Assembly (NCBI GenBank): GCA_013322215.1
Contig: JAAMEZ010000050.1
Location: 1-64,000 of the forward strand
Source of the DNA: Martinezella rhizogenes
Lineage (GTDB): Bacteria; Pseudomonadota; Alphaproteobacteria; Rhizobiales; Rhizobiaceae
Direction of reading: 5' to 3'
Length of the DNA stretch: 64,000 nucleotides
In this document: piece by piece, positions 19,365 through 28,000 of the stretch
Position numbering within the stretch: position 1 is the stretch's first letter
Layout of the letters: the number at the start of each line of letters is the position of its first letter
Program-made: the position numbers and the translations under genes
Notes under the pieces: generated by a model
Told to the model about the DNA's origin: nothing
Database searches by the model: none
Seen by the model: only the letters and a program-made list of their open reading frames with translations

Positions 19365-20360
19365 ATGACGATAGCGACCAAGAGCGAGCCAGCGCCCGAA
19401 ACACTCGATATTTTTGAGGCGAAAGCCTATTCGCCCTATTATTTCTTCTCTTCGGAAGAATGGGCGAAATTCCGGGCGGACACACCGCTGACGCTGACAT
19501 CAGACGAAGTGAAGCGGCTGCGCTCGATGGGCGACCCGATCGATCTCGACGAAGTCAGGCGCATCTATCTGTCGCTGTCGCGACTGCTCTCATCGCATGT
19601 GGAATCCTCGCAGATTCTGTTCGAGCAGCGCAATCGCTTCCTAAGCCTTTCCAATGTCGCCAAGACGCCTTTCGTCATCGGCATTGCCGGCTCGGTCGCG
19701 GTCGGCAAATCCACGACAGCCCGTATCCTGAAGGAGTTGTTGGGCCGCTGGCCGTCGAGCCCGAAGGTCGATCTCGTCACCACGGACGGCTTTCTCTTTC
19801 CGAATGCCGAATTGCAGCGCCGCAACCTGATGCAGCGCAAGGGCTTTCCGGAGAGCTACGATACGGCCGCACTGTTGCGCTTCCTCTCGGCGATCAAGGC
19901 CGGCCAGCCGAATGTGCAGGCGCCCTCCTATTCGCACCTCGTCTATGACGTGCTGCCGAACGAGTTCAAGACGGTCGACCGCCCCGATATCCTGATCTTC
20001 GAGGGCATCAACGTGCTGCAGTCGCGGCATCTGCCGGCCGACGGCAAGATCGTGCCGATGGTCTCGGATTTCTTCGACTTTTCGATCTATATCGATGCCG
20101 ACGAGGAACTGATCCATAACTGGTACGTCGCCCGCTTCATGCGGCTGCGCGAGACGGCCTTCCGTGACCCCAATTCCTTCTTCCATCGCTACGCCTCGAT
20201 CAGCGAGGAAGAGGCGCTGGCGATCGCCGAGGGGCTCTGGAAGAACATCAACCTGAAGAACCTGCGCCAGAACATCCTGCCGACGCGGCCGCGCGCCGAC
20301 CTTATCCTGCAGAAGGGCAAGAATCATCTGATCGAACAGGTGGCGCTGCGGAAGCTCTGA
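19365..20360 (+). CDS. coaA: Type I pantothenate kinase
   Basis: A 331-residue kinase making 4'-phosphopantothenate, the committed step of coenzyme A synthesis. The P-loop GSVAVGKS is at 109-116. Further conserved parts are TTDGFLFPN and [13 protein letters not shown] 19365 gives the normal family length; an ATG at 19293 lies inside hisE. It is the last gene of the his cluster and converges on alkB with only three bases between the stop codons, so no separate terminator can lie there. Confidence 0.97.
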   Translation: MTIATKSEPAPETLDIFEAKAYSPYYFFSSEEWAKFRADTPLTLTSDEVKRLRSMGDPIDLDEVRRIYLSLSRLLSSHVESSQILFEQRNRFLSLSNVAKTPFVIGIAGSVAVGKSTTARILKELLGRWPSSPKVDLVTTDGFLFPNAELQRRNLMQRKGFPESYDTAALLRFLSAIKAGQPNVQAPSYSHLVYDVLPNEFKTVDRPDILIFEGINVLQSRHLPADGKIVPMVSDFFDFSIYIDADEELIHNWYVARFMRLRETAFRDPNSFFHRYASISEEEALAIAEGLWKNINLKNLRQNILPTRPRADLILQKGKNHLIEQVALRKL

Positions 20361-20363
20361 TGG

Positions 20364-20972
20364 TCAGGGCTGCACTCGCCTTAAAGTCAGGTTGATCCGC
20401 CCGCCATTCTTCAGCAATGTCGACGTCGCCGGATAGATGCGGTCGACACCATGGAAGCACAGCCTCCCCTCGCCGCCGAGAACGACGATATCGCCGCTCG
20501 AAAGCTTGAAGGATAGCGTGCGATCATTGCGGTTAAGGCCGCCGACGCGGAACAGGCAGGTGTTTCCGAGGGAGATCGACAGGACAGGTGCCTTGAGATC
20601 CCGCTCATCGCGATCCTGATGCAGGCCCATGCGGGCATCGTCGCCGTAGAAATTGACCAGGCAGGCCTCGGGCGGCTTTTCATAGCCTGCTATATCGCGC
20701 CAGAAATCGAGCAGTTGCGGTGGTATGACCGGCCAGGGGCGACCGGTGACCGGATGGGTCGGCTGATAACGATAGCCGCGCTGCTTGTCCGTCACCCAGC
20801 CGAGCGAGCCGCAATTGGTCATGCGCACCGACATTTCCTTGCCGGTGCCGGGCATGACGGGCGTGTACAGCGGCGCCTCCGCCACGACGGCGCGGATAGC
20901 CTCGACCAGCACTTCCTGGGCGGGGCGATCGAGATATCCGGGCAGATGGCGAATTCCATTCGGGAGCTGCAT
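20364..20972 (-). CDS. alkB: AlkB-type alpha-ketoglutarate-dependent DNA repair dioxygenase
   Basis: A 202-residue Fe(II)/2-oxoglutarate enzyme that removes alkyl groups from 1-methyladenine and 3-methylcytosine. The iron ligands are His118 and Asp120 in MGLHQDRDERD and His174 in CFHGVDRIY; the 2-oxoglutarate-binding arginine is in RINLTLRR (192-199). No Ada or other adaptive-response gene adjoins it. The upstream gap contains a 157-bp repeat, which may separate its promoter from arfB. Confidence 0.95.
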   Translation of the reverse strand: MQLPNGIRHLPGYLDRPAQEVLVEAIRAVVAEAPLYTPVMPGTGKEMSVRMTNCGSLGWVTDKQRGYRYQPTHPVTGRPWPVIPPQLLDFWRDIAGYEKPPEACLVNFYGDDARMGLHQDRDERDLKAPVLSISLGNTCLFRVGGLNRNDRTLSFKLSSGDIVVLGGEGRLCFHGVDRIYPATSTLLKNGGRINLTLRRVQP

Positions 20973-21033
20973 CGATATTTCCTTTGAGCATTGCTGGTCA
21001 GGTCAGCGCGCCATTGCCGCATCCTCGCGCATG

Positions 21034-21190
21034 GCCCCTCACCCCAGCCCTCTCCCCGCCCTCTTCGACAAGCTCAGGACGGGGCGAGGGAGCTCTTCTT
21101 GCCTCAAATTAGTCGCTTCAACGAGAGTCTGTTGTTTCACGCTGTTGTCCCTTCTCCCCGCTCAGCGGGGAGAAGATTAGGATGAGGGGC
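21034..21190. repeat. 157-bp GC-rich repeat with terminal inverted repeats
   Basis: The ends are GCCCCTCA (21034-21041) and TGAGGGGC (21183-21190). Inside the right part is a perfect hairpin, CTTCTCCCCGC (21151-21161) with GCGGGGAGAAG (21165-21175). The left part contains CCCTCTCCCCGCC and the AAGCTCAGGACGGGGCGAGGGAG tract split by a short spacer. It matches in style the GC-rich intergenic repeats common in rhizobia and other alphaproteobacteria. No coding sequence is recognisable. It fills most of the gap between alkB and arfB. Confidence 0.8.
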
Positions 21191-21286
21191 CAGGCACATA
21201 GCTGCAACGAATTCGGCCTCACCTGACGATCTGTTTTTTGACTATCTTGACCCAACCAAACCAAAACCGCAGCCCGAAAACCAAGC

Positions 21287-21721
21287 CTAGTCGCCACCGA
21301 CCTTGCCGCGCATCTTCTTCACTTCCGATCGCCCGGATTTCTCCTTCAGTCGGCGCTCGATCGAGCCCTTTGTAGGCTTGGTCTTCCGGCGCGGCGGCGG
21401 CGGCGGGGCGGCGGCTTCGAGAATCAGCTCCTTCAGGCGCTCGCGCGCATCCTCTCGGTTGCGGTCCTGGCTGCGGAAGCGGCTGGCCTCGATCATCAGA
21501 ACGCCTTCCTTGGACACGCGACGGCCGGCAAGTCTGATCGCATTCGCCTTCACGCGGTCCGTCAGCGACGGAGAATTCTGGACATTGAAGAAAAGCTGGA
21601 CTGCAGTTGCGACCTTGTTGACGTTCTGGCCGCCGGGACCGCCTGCCAGAACGAATTGTTCCGTCAGCTCCCAGCCGGCGATCGTGATCCGGTCGTTGAT
21701 GTAAAGCGCTTCGCTGGCCAT
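21287..21721 (-). CDS. arfB: Alternative ribosome-rescue factor ArfB (peptidyl-tRNA hydrolase)
   Basis: A 144-residue release-factor-like protein. The catalytic GGQ is at 30-32 (GGPGGQNVNKVATAVQL). The C-terminus is strongly basic (KTKPTKGSIERRLKEKS), the tail that enters the empty mRNA channel of stalled ribosomes. It frees nascent chains without needing a stop codon. It stands alone, transcribed in the same direction as pckA and downstream of it behind a terminator. Confidence 0.95.
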   Translation of the reverse strand: MASEALYINDRITIAGWELTEQFVLAGGPGGQNVNKVATAVQLFFNVQNSPSLTDRVKANAIRLAGRRVSKEGVLMIEASRFRSQDRNREDARERLKELILEAAAPPPPPRRKTKPTKGSIERRLKEKSGRSEVKKMRGKVGGD

Positions 21722-21793
21722 GATCTTCTCCGCGCCTGCCGAGGTCGGCGAACATCCGGCTGAAGCCGCGTCGCCGCTCTATCGTCAGTCTAC

Positions 21794-21846
21794 GCAATTC
21801 CAAGCGGAAAACCGCTGAGCACTTTTCCTGAAATCGCTCTATTCCA
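21794..21846 (+). repeat. Short palindromic repeat, copy D of the AAAACCGC/CACTTTT family
   Basis: The core AAAACCGCTGAGCACTTTT is flanked by CGG (left) and CCT (right), nearly the same as copy E at 4980-5022. The outer arms (GCAATTCC and ATCGCTCTATT) are degraded compared with copy E. Located between arfB and the pckA terminator. Confidence 0.75.
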
Positions 21847-21879
21847 CATTGCATTGCGCTTGAAAACATCCAGTGAAAC

Positions 21880-21910
21880 GAAAAACCCGGCGGATCGGCC
21901 GCCGGGTTTC
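21880..21910 (-). terminator. Rho-independent terminator of pckA
   Basis: AAACCCGGCGG (21883-21893) pairs perfectly with CCGCCGGGTTT (21899-21909) around a five-base loop. On the minus strand the stem is followed by a T-rich tract. It lies about 30 bases after the pckA stop codon. Confidence 0.9.
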
Positions 21911-21937
21911 ACGTGAGTCATTGCTGTTGCGAAAAAT

Positions 21938-23548
21938 CTACTCCGCAGCGACCGGCATTCCCGGGGCCGCATCGCGGACATTGCCGTCCACATGGTCCTC
22001 GAACTTCGCGAAGTTGGTGACGAACATCTGCACCAGCTTCCTGGCCTGCGCATCATAGGCCTCGCCATCGGCCCAGGTGGAGCGCGGGTCGAGGATGGCG
22101 CTCTCGACGCCTTCGACAGCGACCGGAACCGCAAAGCCGAAATTCGCATCCGTGCGGAATTCGACATTGTCGAGGTCACCCTTCAGGGCTGCGGCGAGCA
22201 ATGCGCGCGTCGCCTTGATCGGCATGCGGCTTCCCTTGCCATAGGCGCCACCGGTCCAGCCGGTGTTGACCAGCCAGCAGCGAGCGCCATGGCGGGCGAT
22301 CAGTTCCTTGAGCAGGTTACCATATTCGGCCGGATGGCGCGGCATGAAGGGGGCGCCGAAGCAGGTCGAGAAGGTGGCTTCCGGCTCGACGACGCCCTTT
22401 TCCGTGCCGGCGACCTTGGCGGTGTAGCCGGACAGGAAGTGGTACATCGCCTGATCCGGCGTCAGCTTGGCGATCGGCGGCATGACGCCGAAAGCGTCTG
22501 CCGTCAGCATGATGATCGTCTCGGGATGGCCGGTGATGCCGGATTCCGAGGCATTCGGGATGAAATGCAGCGGGTAGGCACTGCGGGTGTTTTCCGTCAG
22601 CGAGCCATCGTCGAGATCCGGGCGGCCGTGCTCGTCGAGCACGACGTTTTCCAGCACGGTGCCGAAACGGCGCGTCGTGGCGTAGATTTCCGGCTCGGCT
22701 TCGGCCGACAGACGGATGGTTTTAGCGTAGCAGCCGCCTTCGAAGTTGAAGATGCCGTTCTCGCCCCAGCCATGCTCGTCGTCGCCGATGAGCGTGCGGG
22801 TCGGATCGGCCGAGAGTGTCGTCTTGCCCGTGCCGGACAGGCCGAAGAAGATCGCCGCATCGCCTTCCGGGCCGACATTGGCCGAGCAATGCATCGGCAT
22901 GACGCCACGTTCCGGAAGCAGGTAGTTCAGGACGGTGAAGACCGATTTCTTCATTTCGCCGGCATAAGAGGTGCCGCCGATGAGGACGATGCCGTTGACG
23001 AGATCGCAGGCGATCACCGTTTCCGTACGGCAGCCATGGCGCTCGGGATCGGCGCGGAAGCTCGGCAGGTCGATGATCGTCAGCTGCGGTACGAAGCTTT
23101 CGAGCGCTGCGCGATCGGGGCGGATCAGCAGATTGCGGATGAACAGCGAATGCCAGGCAAATTCGGTGACGACGCGCGTCGGCAGAGCATATTCGACATC
23201 GGCGCCGCCGATCAGATCCTGCACGAACAGGTCCTTGCCGCGAGCGTGTGCCAGCATGTCTTCGTGCAGCAGCTCGAAATGCTCCGGCGACATCGGCTTG
23301 TTGTTATCCCACCAGATCTGGTCTTCGGTGGTGGCGTTACGCACCACGAACTTGTCCTTCGGGGAACGGCCGGTGTGCTGTCCGGTGATCGCTCTCAGCG
23401 CACCATCGGCGGTCAGATCGGCCTCACGACGGCGAATCGCCTCCTCGTAAAGATGGGCTGCCATCAGGTTATAGTGCACACTGGCGGCGGCTCCCAGGCC
23501 GATCGATCCCAGTTCAGTCGCGGGATTGCGGACGCCGAATTGCTCCAT
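21938..23548 (-). CDS. pckA: Phosphoenolpyruvate carboxykinase (ATP)
   Basis: A 536-residue gluconeogenic enzyme converting oxaloacetate and ATP to phosphoenolpyruvate. The kinase loop [14 protein letters not shown] and the preceding [10 protein letters not shown] are diagnostic for the ATP form. ATG 23548 is preferred to the GTG one codon earlier because GAGGA lies seven bases before it. It is divergent from chvI. In Agrobacterium, pckA sits beside chvI-chvG and its expression depends on that system, so the shared 333-base gap is a likely control region. Confidence 0.98.
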   Translation of the reverse strand: MEQFGVRNPATELGSIGLGAAASVHYNLMAAHLYEEAIRRREADLTADGALRAITGQHTGRSPKDKFVVRNATTEDQIWWDNNKPMSPEHFELLHEDMLAHARGKDLFVQDLIGGADVEYALPTRVVTEFAWHSLFIRNLLIRPDRAALESFVPQLTIIDLPSFRADPERHGCRTETVIACDLVNGIVLIGGTSYAGEMKKSVFTVLNYLLPERGVMPMHCSANVGPEGDAAIFFGLSGTGKTTLSADPTRTLIGDDEHGWGENGIFNFEGGCYAKTIRLSAEAEPEIYATTRRFGTVLENVVLDEHGRPDLDDGSLTENTRSAYPLHFIPNASESGITGHPETIIMLTADAFGVMPPIAKLTPDQAMYHFLSGYTAKVAGTEKGVVEPEATFSTCFGAPFMPRHPAEYGNLLKELIARHGARCWLVNTGWTGGAYGKGSRMPIKATRALLAAALKGDLDNVEFRTDANFGFAVPVAVEGVESAILDPRSTWADGEAYDAQARKLVQMFVTNFAKFEDHVDGNVRDAAPGMPVAAE

Positions 23549-23881
23549 CACTTTTTCCTCTACAAAGGGGCTTGGCCGTTAGAATTGCCTAAAGCGTAGA
23601 GGGCTCTTTTTAAAAGCACAAGAGCCAGAAGCAAGAAATGTTTAATGATATCAGTTATTTAATCGATTTAAATAAATTTCGATAATTTTAAATCGTTTGA
23701 ATAAGGGGCGGCGGGACGTTTCGTCGCACAACTAATGCGCAAGGGTTTTTCTCGGCAACAATCCTCCCCTTTATCTTTGCCACAATTTGTTCCACCTTTA
23801 TCCCCATAAGCGCGCCAGGTTACCGCCGACCGAGCTGGCAGACCGCCTGGGCTGGATTCCAAATCCGGGAGACGCGCACTG
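23549..23881. promoter_or_regulatory. Divergent pckA/chvI control region with a 9-bp inverted repeat
   Basis: The part from about 23600 to 23705 is strikingly AT-rich. It holds CGATTTAAA (23664-23672) and TTTAAATCG (23687-23695), a perfect inverted repeat with 14 bases between the arms. Such spacing suits a dimeric regulator contacting successive turns of the helix. Whether ChvI or another factor binds there is unknown. No gene is recognisable in the gap. Confidence 0.55.
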
Positions 23882-24631
23882 ATGACGGAGACGAACACCA
23901 TGTTGACAATCGCGCTCGTTGACGACGACCGCAATATCCTGACTTCCGTATCGATTGCCTTGGAAGCAGAGGGATATAAGGTAGAGACCTATACGGACGG
24001 AGCCTCGGCGCTGGACGGCCTGCTGGCCCGGCCGCCGCAACTGGCGATCTTCGATATCAAGATGCCACGCATGGATGGCATGGAACTGCTGCGCCGCCTG
24101 CGCCAGAAATCCGACCTGCCCGTGATCTTCCTCACCTCGAAGGATGAAGAGATCGACGAACTCTTCGGCTTGAAGATGGGCGCCGACGACTTCATCACCA
24201 AGCCATTCTCGCAGCGTCTGCTGGTCGAACGCGTCAAGGCGGTGCTCCGCCGTGCCTCCGCACGCGAAGCCGCGAATGCTGCCGGTGGCGCAACCGCCGC
24301 CAAGCCGGGCGCTACGCAGCAAGCCCGTTCGCTGGAACGCGGACAGCTCGTCATGGACCAGGAACGCCATACCTGCACCTGGAAGGGCGAGCCGGTCACG
24401 CTGACCGTCACCGAGTTCCTCATCCTGCATTCGCTGGCGCAGCGCCCCGGCGTGGTCAAGAGCCGCGACGCCCTGATGGATGCGGCTTACGACGAGCAGG
24501 TCTATGTCGACGACCGCACGATCGACAGCCACATCAAGCGCCTGCGCAAGAAATTCAAGATGGTCGACCTCGATTTTGATATGATCGAGACGCTGTATGG
24601 CGTGGGCTATCGCTTCCGCGAAGCTGCCTGA
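23882..24631 (+). CDS. chvI: Response regulator ChvI
   Basis: A 249-residue OmpR-type regulator. The receiver domain has DDD near residues 14-16 and phospho-acceptor Asp58 in [12 protein letters not shown]. The C-terminal winged helix carries the [16 protein letters not shown] and [15 protein letters not shown] segments. An alternative start at ATG 23900 ([10 protein letters not shown]), with GGAGA eight bases before it, gives a 243-residue protein; both starts have fair ribosome-binding sites. With ChvG it controls acid tolerance, exopolysaccharide, motility and symbiosis or virulence genes in rhizobia and agrobacteria. Confidence 0.96.
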   Translation: MTETNTMLTIALVDDDRNILTSVSIALEAEGYKVETYTDGASALDGLLARPPQLAIFDIKMPRMDGMELLRRLRQKSDLPVIFLTSKDEEIDELFGLKMGADDFITKPFSQRLLVERVKAVLRRASAREAANAAGGATAAKPGATQQARSLERGQLVMDQERHTCTWKGEPVTLTVTEFLILHSLAQRPGVVKSRDALMDAAYDEQVYVDDRTIDSHIKRLRKKFKMVDLDFDMIETLYGVGYRFREAA

Positions 24632-24670
24632 TAGTTAACTGGACCATACGGCACCCAATGGAATAAGAGC

Positions 24671-26509
24671 ATGCGGACGGGATCGCCGATCCCGTTCTTC
24701 GAAAGGGCCGTAGGCTTGGCACAGCTGGTGCAGGACAGAGACATAGACGACTCGGAAAGCCCGAGCGGCGCTCGGCCCGCGCGCCGTCGCTGGACTCATC
24801 CGTTCGTTCTGATCCGCCGCATCTTCGGCAATGCCGTGTTCTCAAGCCTGACGCGGCGCATCCTGTTCTTCAATCTGGCCGCCCTCGTCGTGCTTGTCGG
24901 TGGCATTCTCTACCTCAACCAATTCCGCGAGGGCCTGATCGACGCCCGCGTCGAAAGCCTGCTGACGCAGGGCGAGATCATCGCCGGTGCCGTCTCGGCT
25001 TCGGCATCGGTCGACACCAACTCCATCACCATCGATCCGCAGAAGCTGCTGGAACTGCAGGCCGGCCAGAGCATCACGCCCGTTCCGAACGACGAGGATC
25101 TGGAATTCCCGATCGATCCGGAAAAGGTGGCGCCGGTGCTGACGCGGCTGATCTCGCCGACACGCACCCGCGCCCGCATCTTCGATGCCGATGCGAACCT
25201 CTTGCTCGACAGCCGCCATCTTTATTCGCGCGGCCAGGTGCTGCGCTACGATCTGCCGCCCGTCGAAGACGAGAAGCAGAGCTGGTCCGACTGGTTCAGC
25301 GGCCTGCTCAACAAGATGCTGCAGCCGGGCAACCTGCCTGTCTATAAAGAAGCGCCCGGCGGCGACGGCTCCATCTATCCGGAAGTCATGAACGCGCTCA
25401 CCGGCGTGCGCGGCGCAGTGGTCCGCACCACGGAGAAAGGCGAACTGATCGTTTCGGTCGCCGTTCCGATCCAGCGTTTCCGCGCCGTTCTCGGTGTCTT
25501 GCTGCTCTCTACCCAGGCCGGCGACATCGACAAGATCGTCCATGCCGAGCGTCTCGCGATCATGCGCGTCTTCGGCGTTGCGACCCTCGTTAACGTCGTG
25601 CTGTCGCTGCTTTTATCCTCCACGATAGCCAATCCGCTGCGCCGGCTTTCTGCCGCCGCCATCCGCGTGCGCCGCGGCGGGGCGAAGGAACGTGAGGAAA
25701 TCCCGGACTTTTCCGCTCGCCAGGACGAAATCGGCAATCTGTCGATTGCGCTGCGCGACATGACCTCAGCGCTCTACGACCGCATCGATGCGATCGAGAG
25801 TTTTGCCGCCGACGTCAGCCACGAGCTGAAGAACCCGCTGACCTCGCTGCGCAGCGCCGTCGAAACGCTGCCGCTTGCCAAGAGCGACGATTCCAAGAAA
25901 CGGCTGATGGATGTGATCCAGCACGACGTGCGCCGCCTCGACCGCCTGATCAGCGATATCTCCGACGCATCGCGCCTCGACGCGGAGCTCGCCCGTTCGG
26001 ATGCGAGATCGCTCGATATGGAAGTGCTGCTGCGCGACATGATCGAGATTTCGAGGCAGGTCGGACACAGCAAGAAGGCCGTCGAGATCGAATACGTCGT
26101 CGACCGCAAGCCAGGCAACAAGGCGAAGTTCACGATCGACGGCCACGATCTTCGCATCGGCCAGATCGTGACCAATCTCATCGAAAACGCACGTTCCTTT
26201 GTCCCGACGGAAACCGGCAAGATCACCGTCCGGCTGACGCGGACGCGGACGCGCTGCGTCATCTATATCGAGGATAACGGCCCCGGCATCCAGGCCGAGA
26301 ACATCGACCGCATCTTCGAACGTTTTTATACCGACCGGCCTGAATCCGAAGGATTCGGACAGAATTCCGGCCTCGGCCTTTCGATCAGCCGGCAAATTGC
26401 CGAGGCGCATGGCGGGTCGCTGCGCGCCGAAAATATCGTCGATAGCGATGGCGCGACGCTGCTCGGAGCCCGCTTCATCCTGTCGCTGCCGGCCCAGACG
26501 ACGGCATGA
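24671..26509 (+). CDS. chvG: Sensor histidine kinase ChvG (ExoS)
   Basis: A 612-residue membrane kinase. After a cytoplasmic N-terminus of about 55 residues comes a transmembrane segment (LFFNLAALVVLVGGILYL), then a periplasmic domain of about 220 residues. A second membrane segment (MRVFGVATLVNVVLSLLL) leads to HAMP, the H-box ADVSHELKNPL with His384, and a complete ATPase domain. In Agrobacterium and Sinorhizobium the periplasmic inhibitor ExoR holds this kinase off; exoR is not in the window. Its stop codon overlaps the start of hprK as ATGA. Confidence 0.96.
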   Translation: MRTGSPIPFFERAVGLAQLVQDRDIDDSESPSGARPARRRWTHPFVLIRRIFGNAVFSSLTRRILFFNLAALVVLVGGILYLNQFREGLIDARVESLLTQGEIIAGAVSASASVDTNSITIDPQKLLELQAGQSITPVPNDEDLEFPIDPEKVAPVLTRLISPTRTRARIFDADANLLLDSRHLYSRGQVLRYDLPPVEDEKQSWSDWFSGLLNKMLQPGNLPVYKEAPGGDGSIYPEVMNALTGVRGAVVRTTEKGELIVSVAVPIQRFRAVLGVLLLSTQAGDIDKIVHAERLAIMRVFGVATLVNVVLSLLLSSTIANPLRRLSAAAIRVRRGGAKEREEIPDFSARQDEIGNLSIALRDMTSALYDRIDAIESFAADVSHELKNPLTSLRSAVETLPLAKSDDSKKRLMDVIQHDVRRLDRLISDISDASRLDAELARSDARSLDMEVLLRDMIEISRQVGHSKKAVEIEYVVDRKPGNKAKFTIDGHDLRIGQIVTNLIENARSFVPTETGKITVRLTRTRTRCVIYIEDNGPGIQAENIDRIFERFYTDRPESEGFGQNSGLGLSISRQIAEAHGGSLRAENIVDSDGATLLGARFILSLPAQTTA

Positions 26510-26982
26510 GCAGCCGCATGACCGGCGAAACGACCAATATCCATGCAACGGCGATCGTCATCGGCAGAACGGGGCTGCTGTTCCTCGGCCCCTCGGGCAG
26601 CGGCAAATCCGCCCTTGCCTTCTCCTGCCTTGCCGCCGCCAAACCGCTCGGACTGGCGGCAAGCCTGATTGCGGACGACCGGGTGCTGATTAGCGAACAG
26701 AACGGCTCCATTATTGCGAAATGTCCGCCCTCGATCGCGGGGCTTATGGAAATCCGCTATACCGGCATCGTTCGCGTGCCTTATATTTCCGAGGGCGAAA
26801 TGCACTTCGCCATCCGCCCCGTCGACCCGGCTACGGCGGAACGGATGCCACCCGAAGGCGAGCGGATCGATATTACCGCATCTGCCCGGTTGCCGCTGAT
26901 CCGATTGGCTGCAACCTCTGCGAATCCGCTCGCCATAATAATGGCGAAAATCGGCGCGAGTTTCGATGAATCGGCCATTTAG
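26506..26982 (+). CDS. hprK: HPr kinase/phosphorylase, short alphaproteobacterial form
   Basis: A 158-residue protein consisting only of the catalytic C-terminal half of HprK. The P-loop FLGPSGSGKSAL is at about 27-37. The Gram-positive enzyme is about twice as long because it has an additional N-terminal domain. It should phosphorylate a serine on the HPr encoded 560 bases downstream, where the matching serine is present. The four-base overlap with chvG couples its translation to the sensor kinase, and the order chvI-chvG-hprK-EIIA-HPr suggests that envelope signalling and the PTS are co-regulated. Confidence 0.92.
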   Translation: MSSRMTGETTNIHATAIVIGRTGLLFLGPSGSGKSALAFSCLAAAKPLGLAASLIADDRVLISEQNGSIIAKCPPSIAGLMEIRYTGIVRVPYISEGEMHFAIRPVDPATAERMPPEGERIDITASARLPLIRLAATSANPLAIIMAKIGASFDESAI

Positions 26983-27122
26983 GCCCGCACAGGCGCGCAA
27001 ATCCTGTATTTTAAGCTTGCACTTCGTCTTTTCATCGCCAAGATGTCCCCCCACTGGTGGACGACATTGCTGCATTGCGATATGGGCCACCTGTTTGCGT
27101 ATGCGATGGGAGCAGTAATATC

Positions 27123-27524
27123 ATGATTGGACTTGTGCTTGTCACTCATGGCAAGCTGGCTGAAGAGTTTCGGCATGCTGTCGAGCATGTCGTTGGTCCG
27201 CAGAAGTTCATAGAAACGGTATGCATTGGTCCCGAAGACGACATGGACAAGCGGCGGCAGGATATCCTGCAGGCTGTTGCCGGTGCCGACGACGGGCACG
27301 GTGTCATCATCCTCACCGACATGTTCGGCGGTACTCCTTCCAATCTCGCAATCTCCGTCATGAATAGCGGCCACACCGAGGTCATCGCCGGCGTCAACCT
27401 GCCGATGCTGATCAAGCTCGCAGGCGTGCGCGGCGACAACAATATGGAAAGGGCTTTGGTGGAAGCATCGGAGGCCGGGCGCAAATATATCAACGTGGCC
27501 AGCCGTGTGCTCAGTGGCAAATAA
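27123..27524 (+). CDS. PTS EIIA component of the mannose type (regulatory)
   Basis: A 133-residue EIIA-Man domain protein. The phosphorylated residue is His9 in LVTHGKLAEEF. ILTDMFGGTPSNLA is the family signature. No EIIB, EIIC or EIID gene is present, so it cannot import sugar; as in other alphaproteobacteria it probably serves as a phosphorylation-dependent regulator. ATG 27123 follows GGGAG by about 10 bases. It is followed 19 bases later by the HPr gene. Confidence 0.93.
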   Translation: MIGLVLVTHGKLAEEFRHAVEHVVGPQKFIETVCIGPEDDMDKRRQDILQAVAGADDGHGVIILTDMFGGTPSNLAISVMNSGHTEVIAGVNLPMLIKLAGVRGDNNMERALVEASEAGRKYINVASRVLSGK

Positions 27525-27543
27525 CGAGGCAAACACCGCCCCC

Positions 27544-27819
27544 ATGACCGAGCTTTCCCGGGAACTCCTGATTATCAACAAGCGGGGTTTGCATGCCCGT
27601 GCTTCGGCGAAATTCGTGCAGACCGTCGAAGCCTACGACGCCGCGATCACCGTTTCGAAGGATGGCACCACGGTCGGCGGCACGTCGATCATGGGCCTGA
27701 TGATGCTGGCGGCCAGCCCCGGCTGCAGTGTAATGGTAACGGCAAGCGGCAACCAGGCCGCCGAAGCGCTCGAGGCGCTCGACCAGCTGGTCGCCAACAA
27801 GTTCGGCGAGGAAATTTAG
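27544..27819 (+). CDS. ptsH: PTS phosphocarrier protein HPr
   Basis: A 91-residue HPr. His17 in KRGLHARAS is the site phosphorylated by enzyme I. Ser48 in GGTSIMGLMML occupies the place of the Ser46 target of HprK in Gram-positive HPr. Both sites being intact supports a working regulatory PTS together with the hprK and EIIA genes upstream; enzyme I is not in the window. ATG 27544 gives the conserved start MTELSREL. Confidence 0.94.
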   Translation: MTELSRELLIINKRGLHARASAKFVQTVEAYDAAITVSKDGTTVGGTSIMGLMMLAASPGCSVMVTASGNQAAEALEALDQLVANKFGEEI

Positions 27820-27843
27820 GCGTTTGCCTGCGATTGCCAGCTG

Positions 27844-27873
27844 GATATAAAGACATAAAGACTTCTTTATATC
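27844..27873. promoter_or_regulatory. Probable SahR operator upstream of ahcY
   Basis: ATAAAGA (27855-27861) and TCTTTAT (27864-27870) form an inverted repeat with a two-base gap. An overlapping 10-bp repeat pairs GATATAAAGA (27844-27853) with TCTTTATATC (27864-27873). An ATAAAGA-type palindrome is what I recall for SahR, the ArsR-family regulator that senses S-adenosylhomocysteine in proteobacteria. Its position about 130 bases before ahcY, the gene for SAH breakdown, fits. The repeat is seen; the regulator is inferred. Confidence 0.6.
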
Positions 27874-28000
27874 ATTATTGATTTCCACCCTGAAGCCTGC
27901 TACACGGCATCATCCACACGCTGTCAGCGTGCAATTCTTGTTGCATTCGGCCGAGGCGTCTGCCCGCGGCGCGACTGCATCGTTCAGGCTGGAGACCTTC

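Noticed and set aside
21992-23599. Long plus-strand frame of 535 codons opposite pckA
   Set aside because: Antisense shadow of pckA; no recognisable domain and no ribosome-binding site.
27820-28000. SAH riboswitch upstream of ahcY
   Set aside because: The region was examined because such riboswitches precede ahcY in other proteobacteria, but I could not find the expected GC-rich pseudoknotted layout; the protein-operator palindrome explains the region better.
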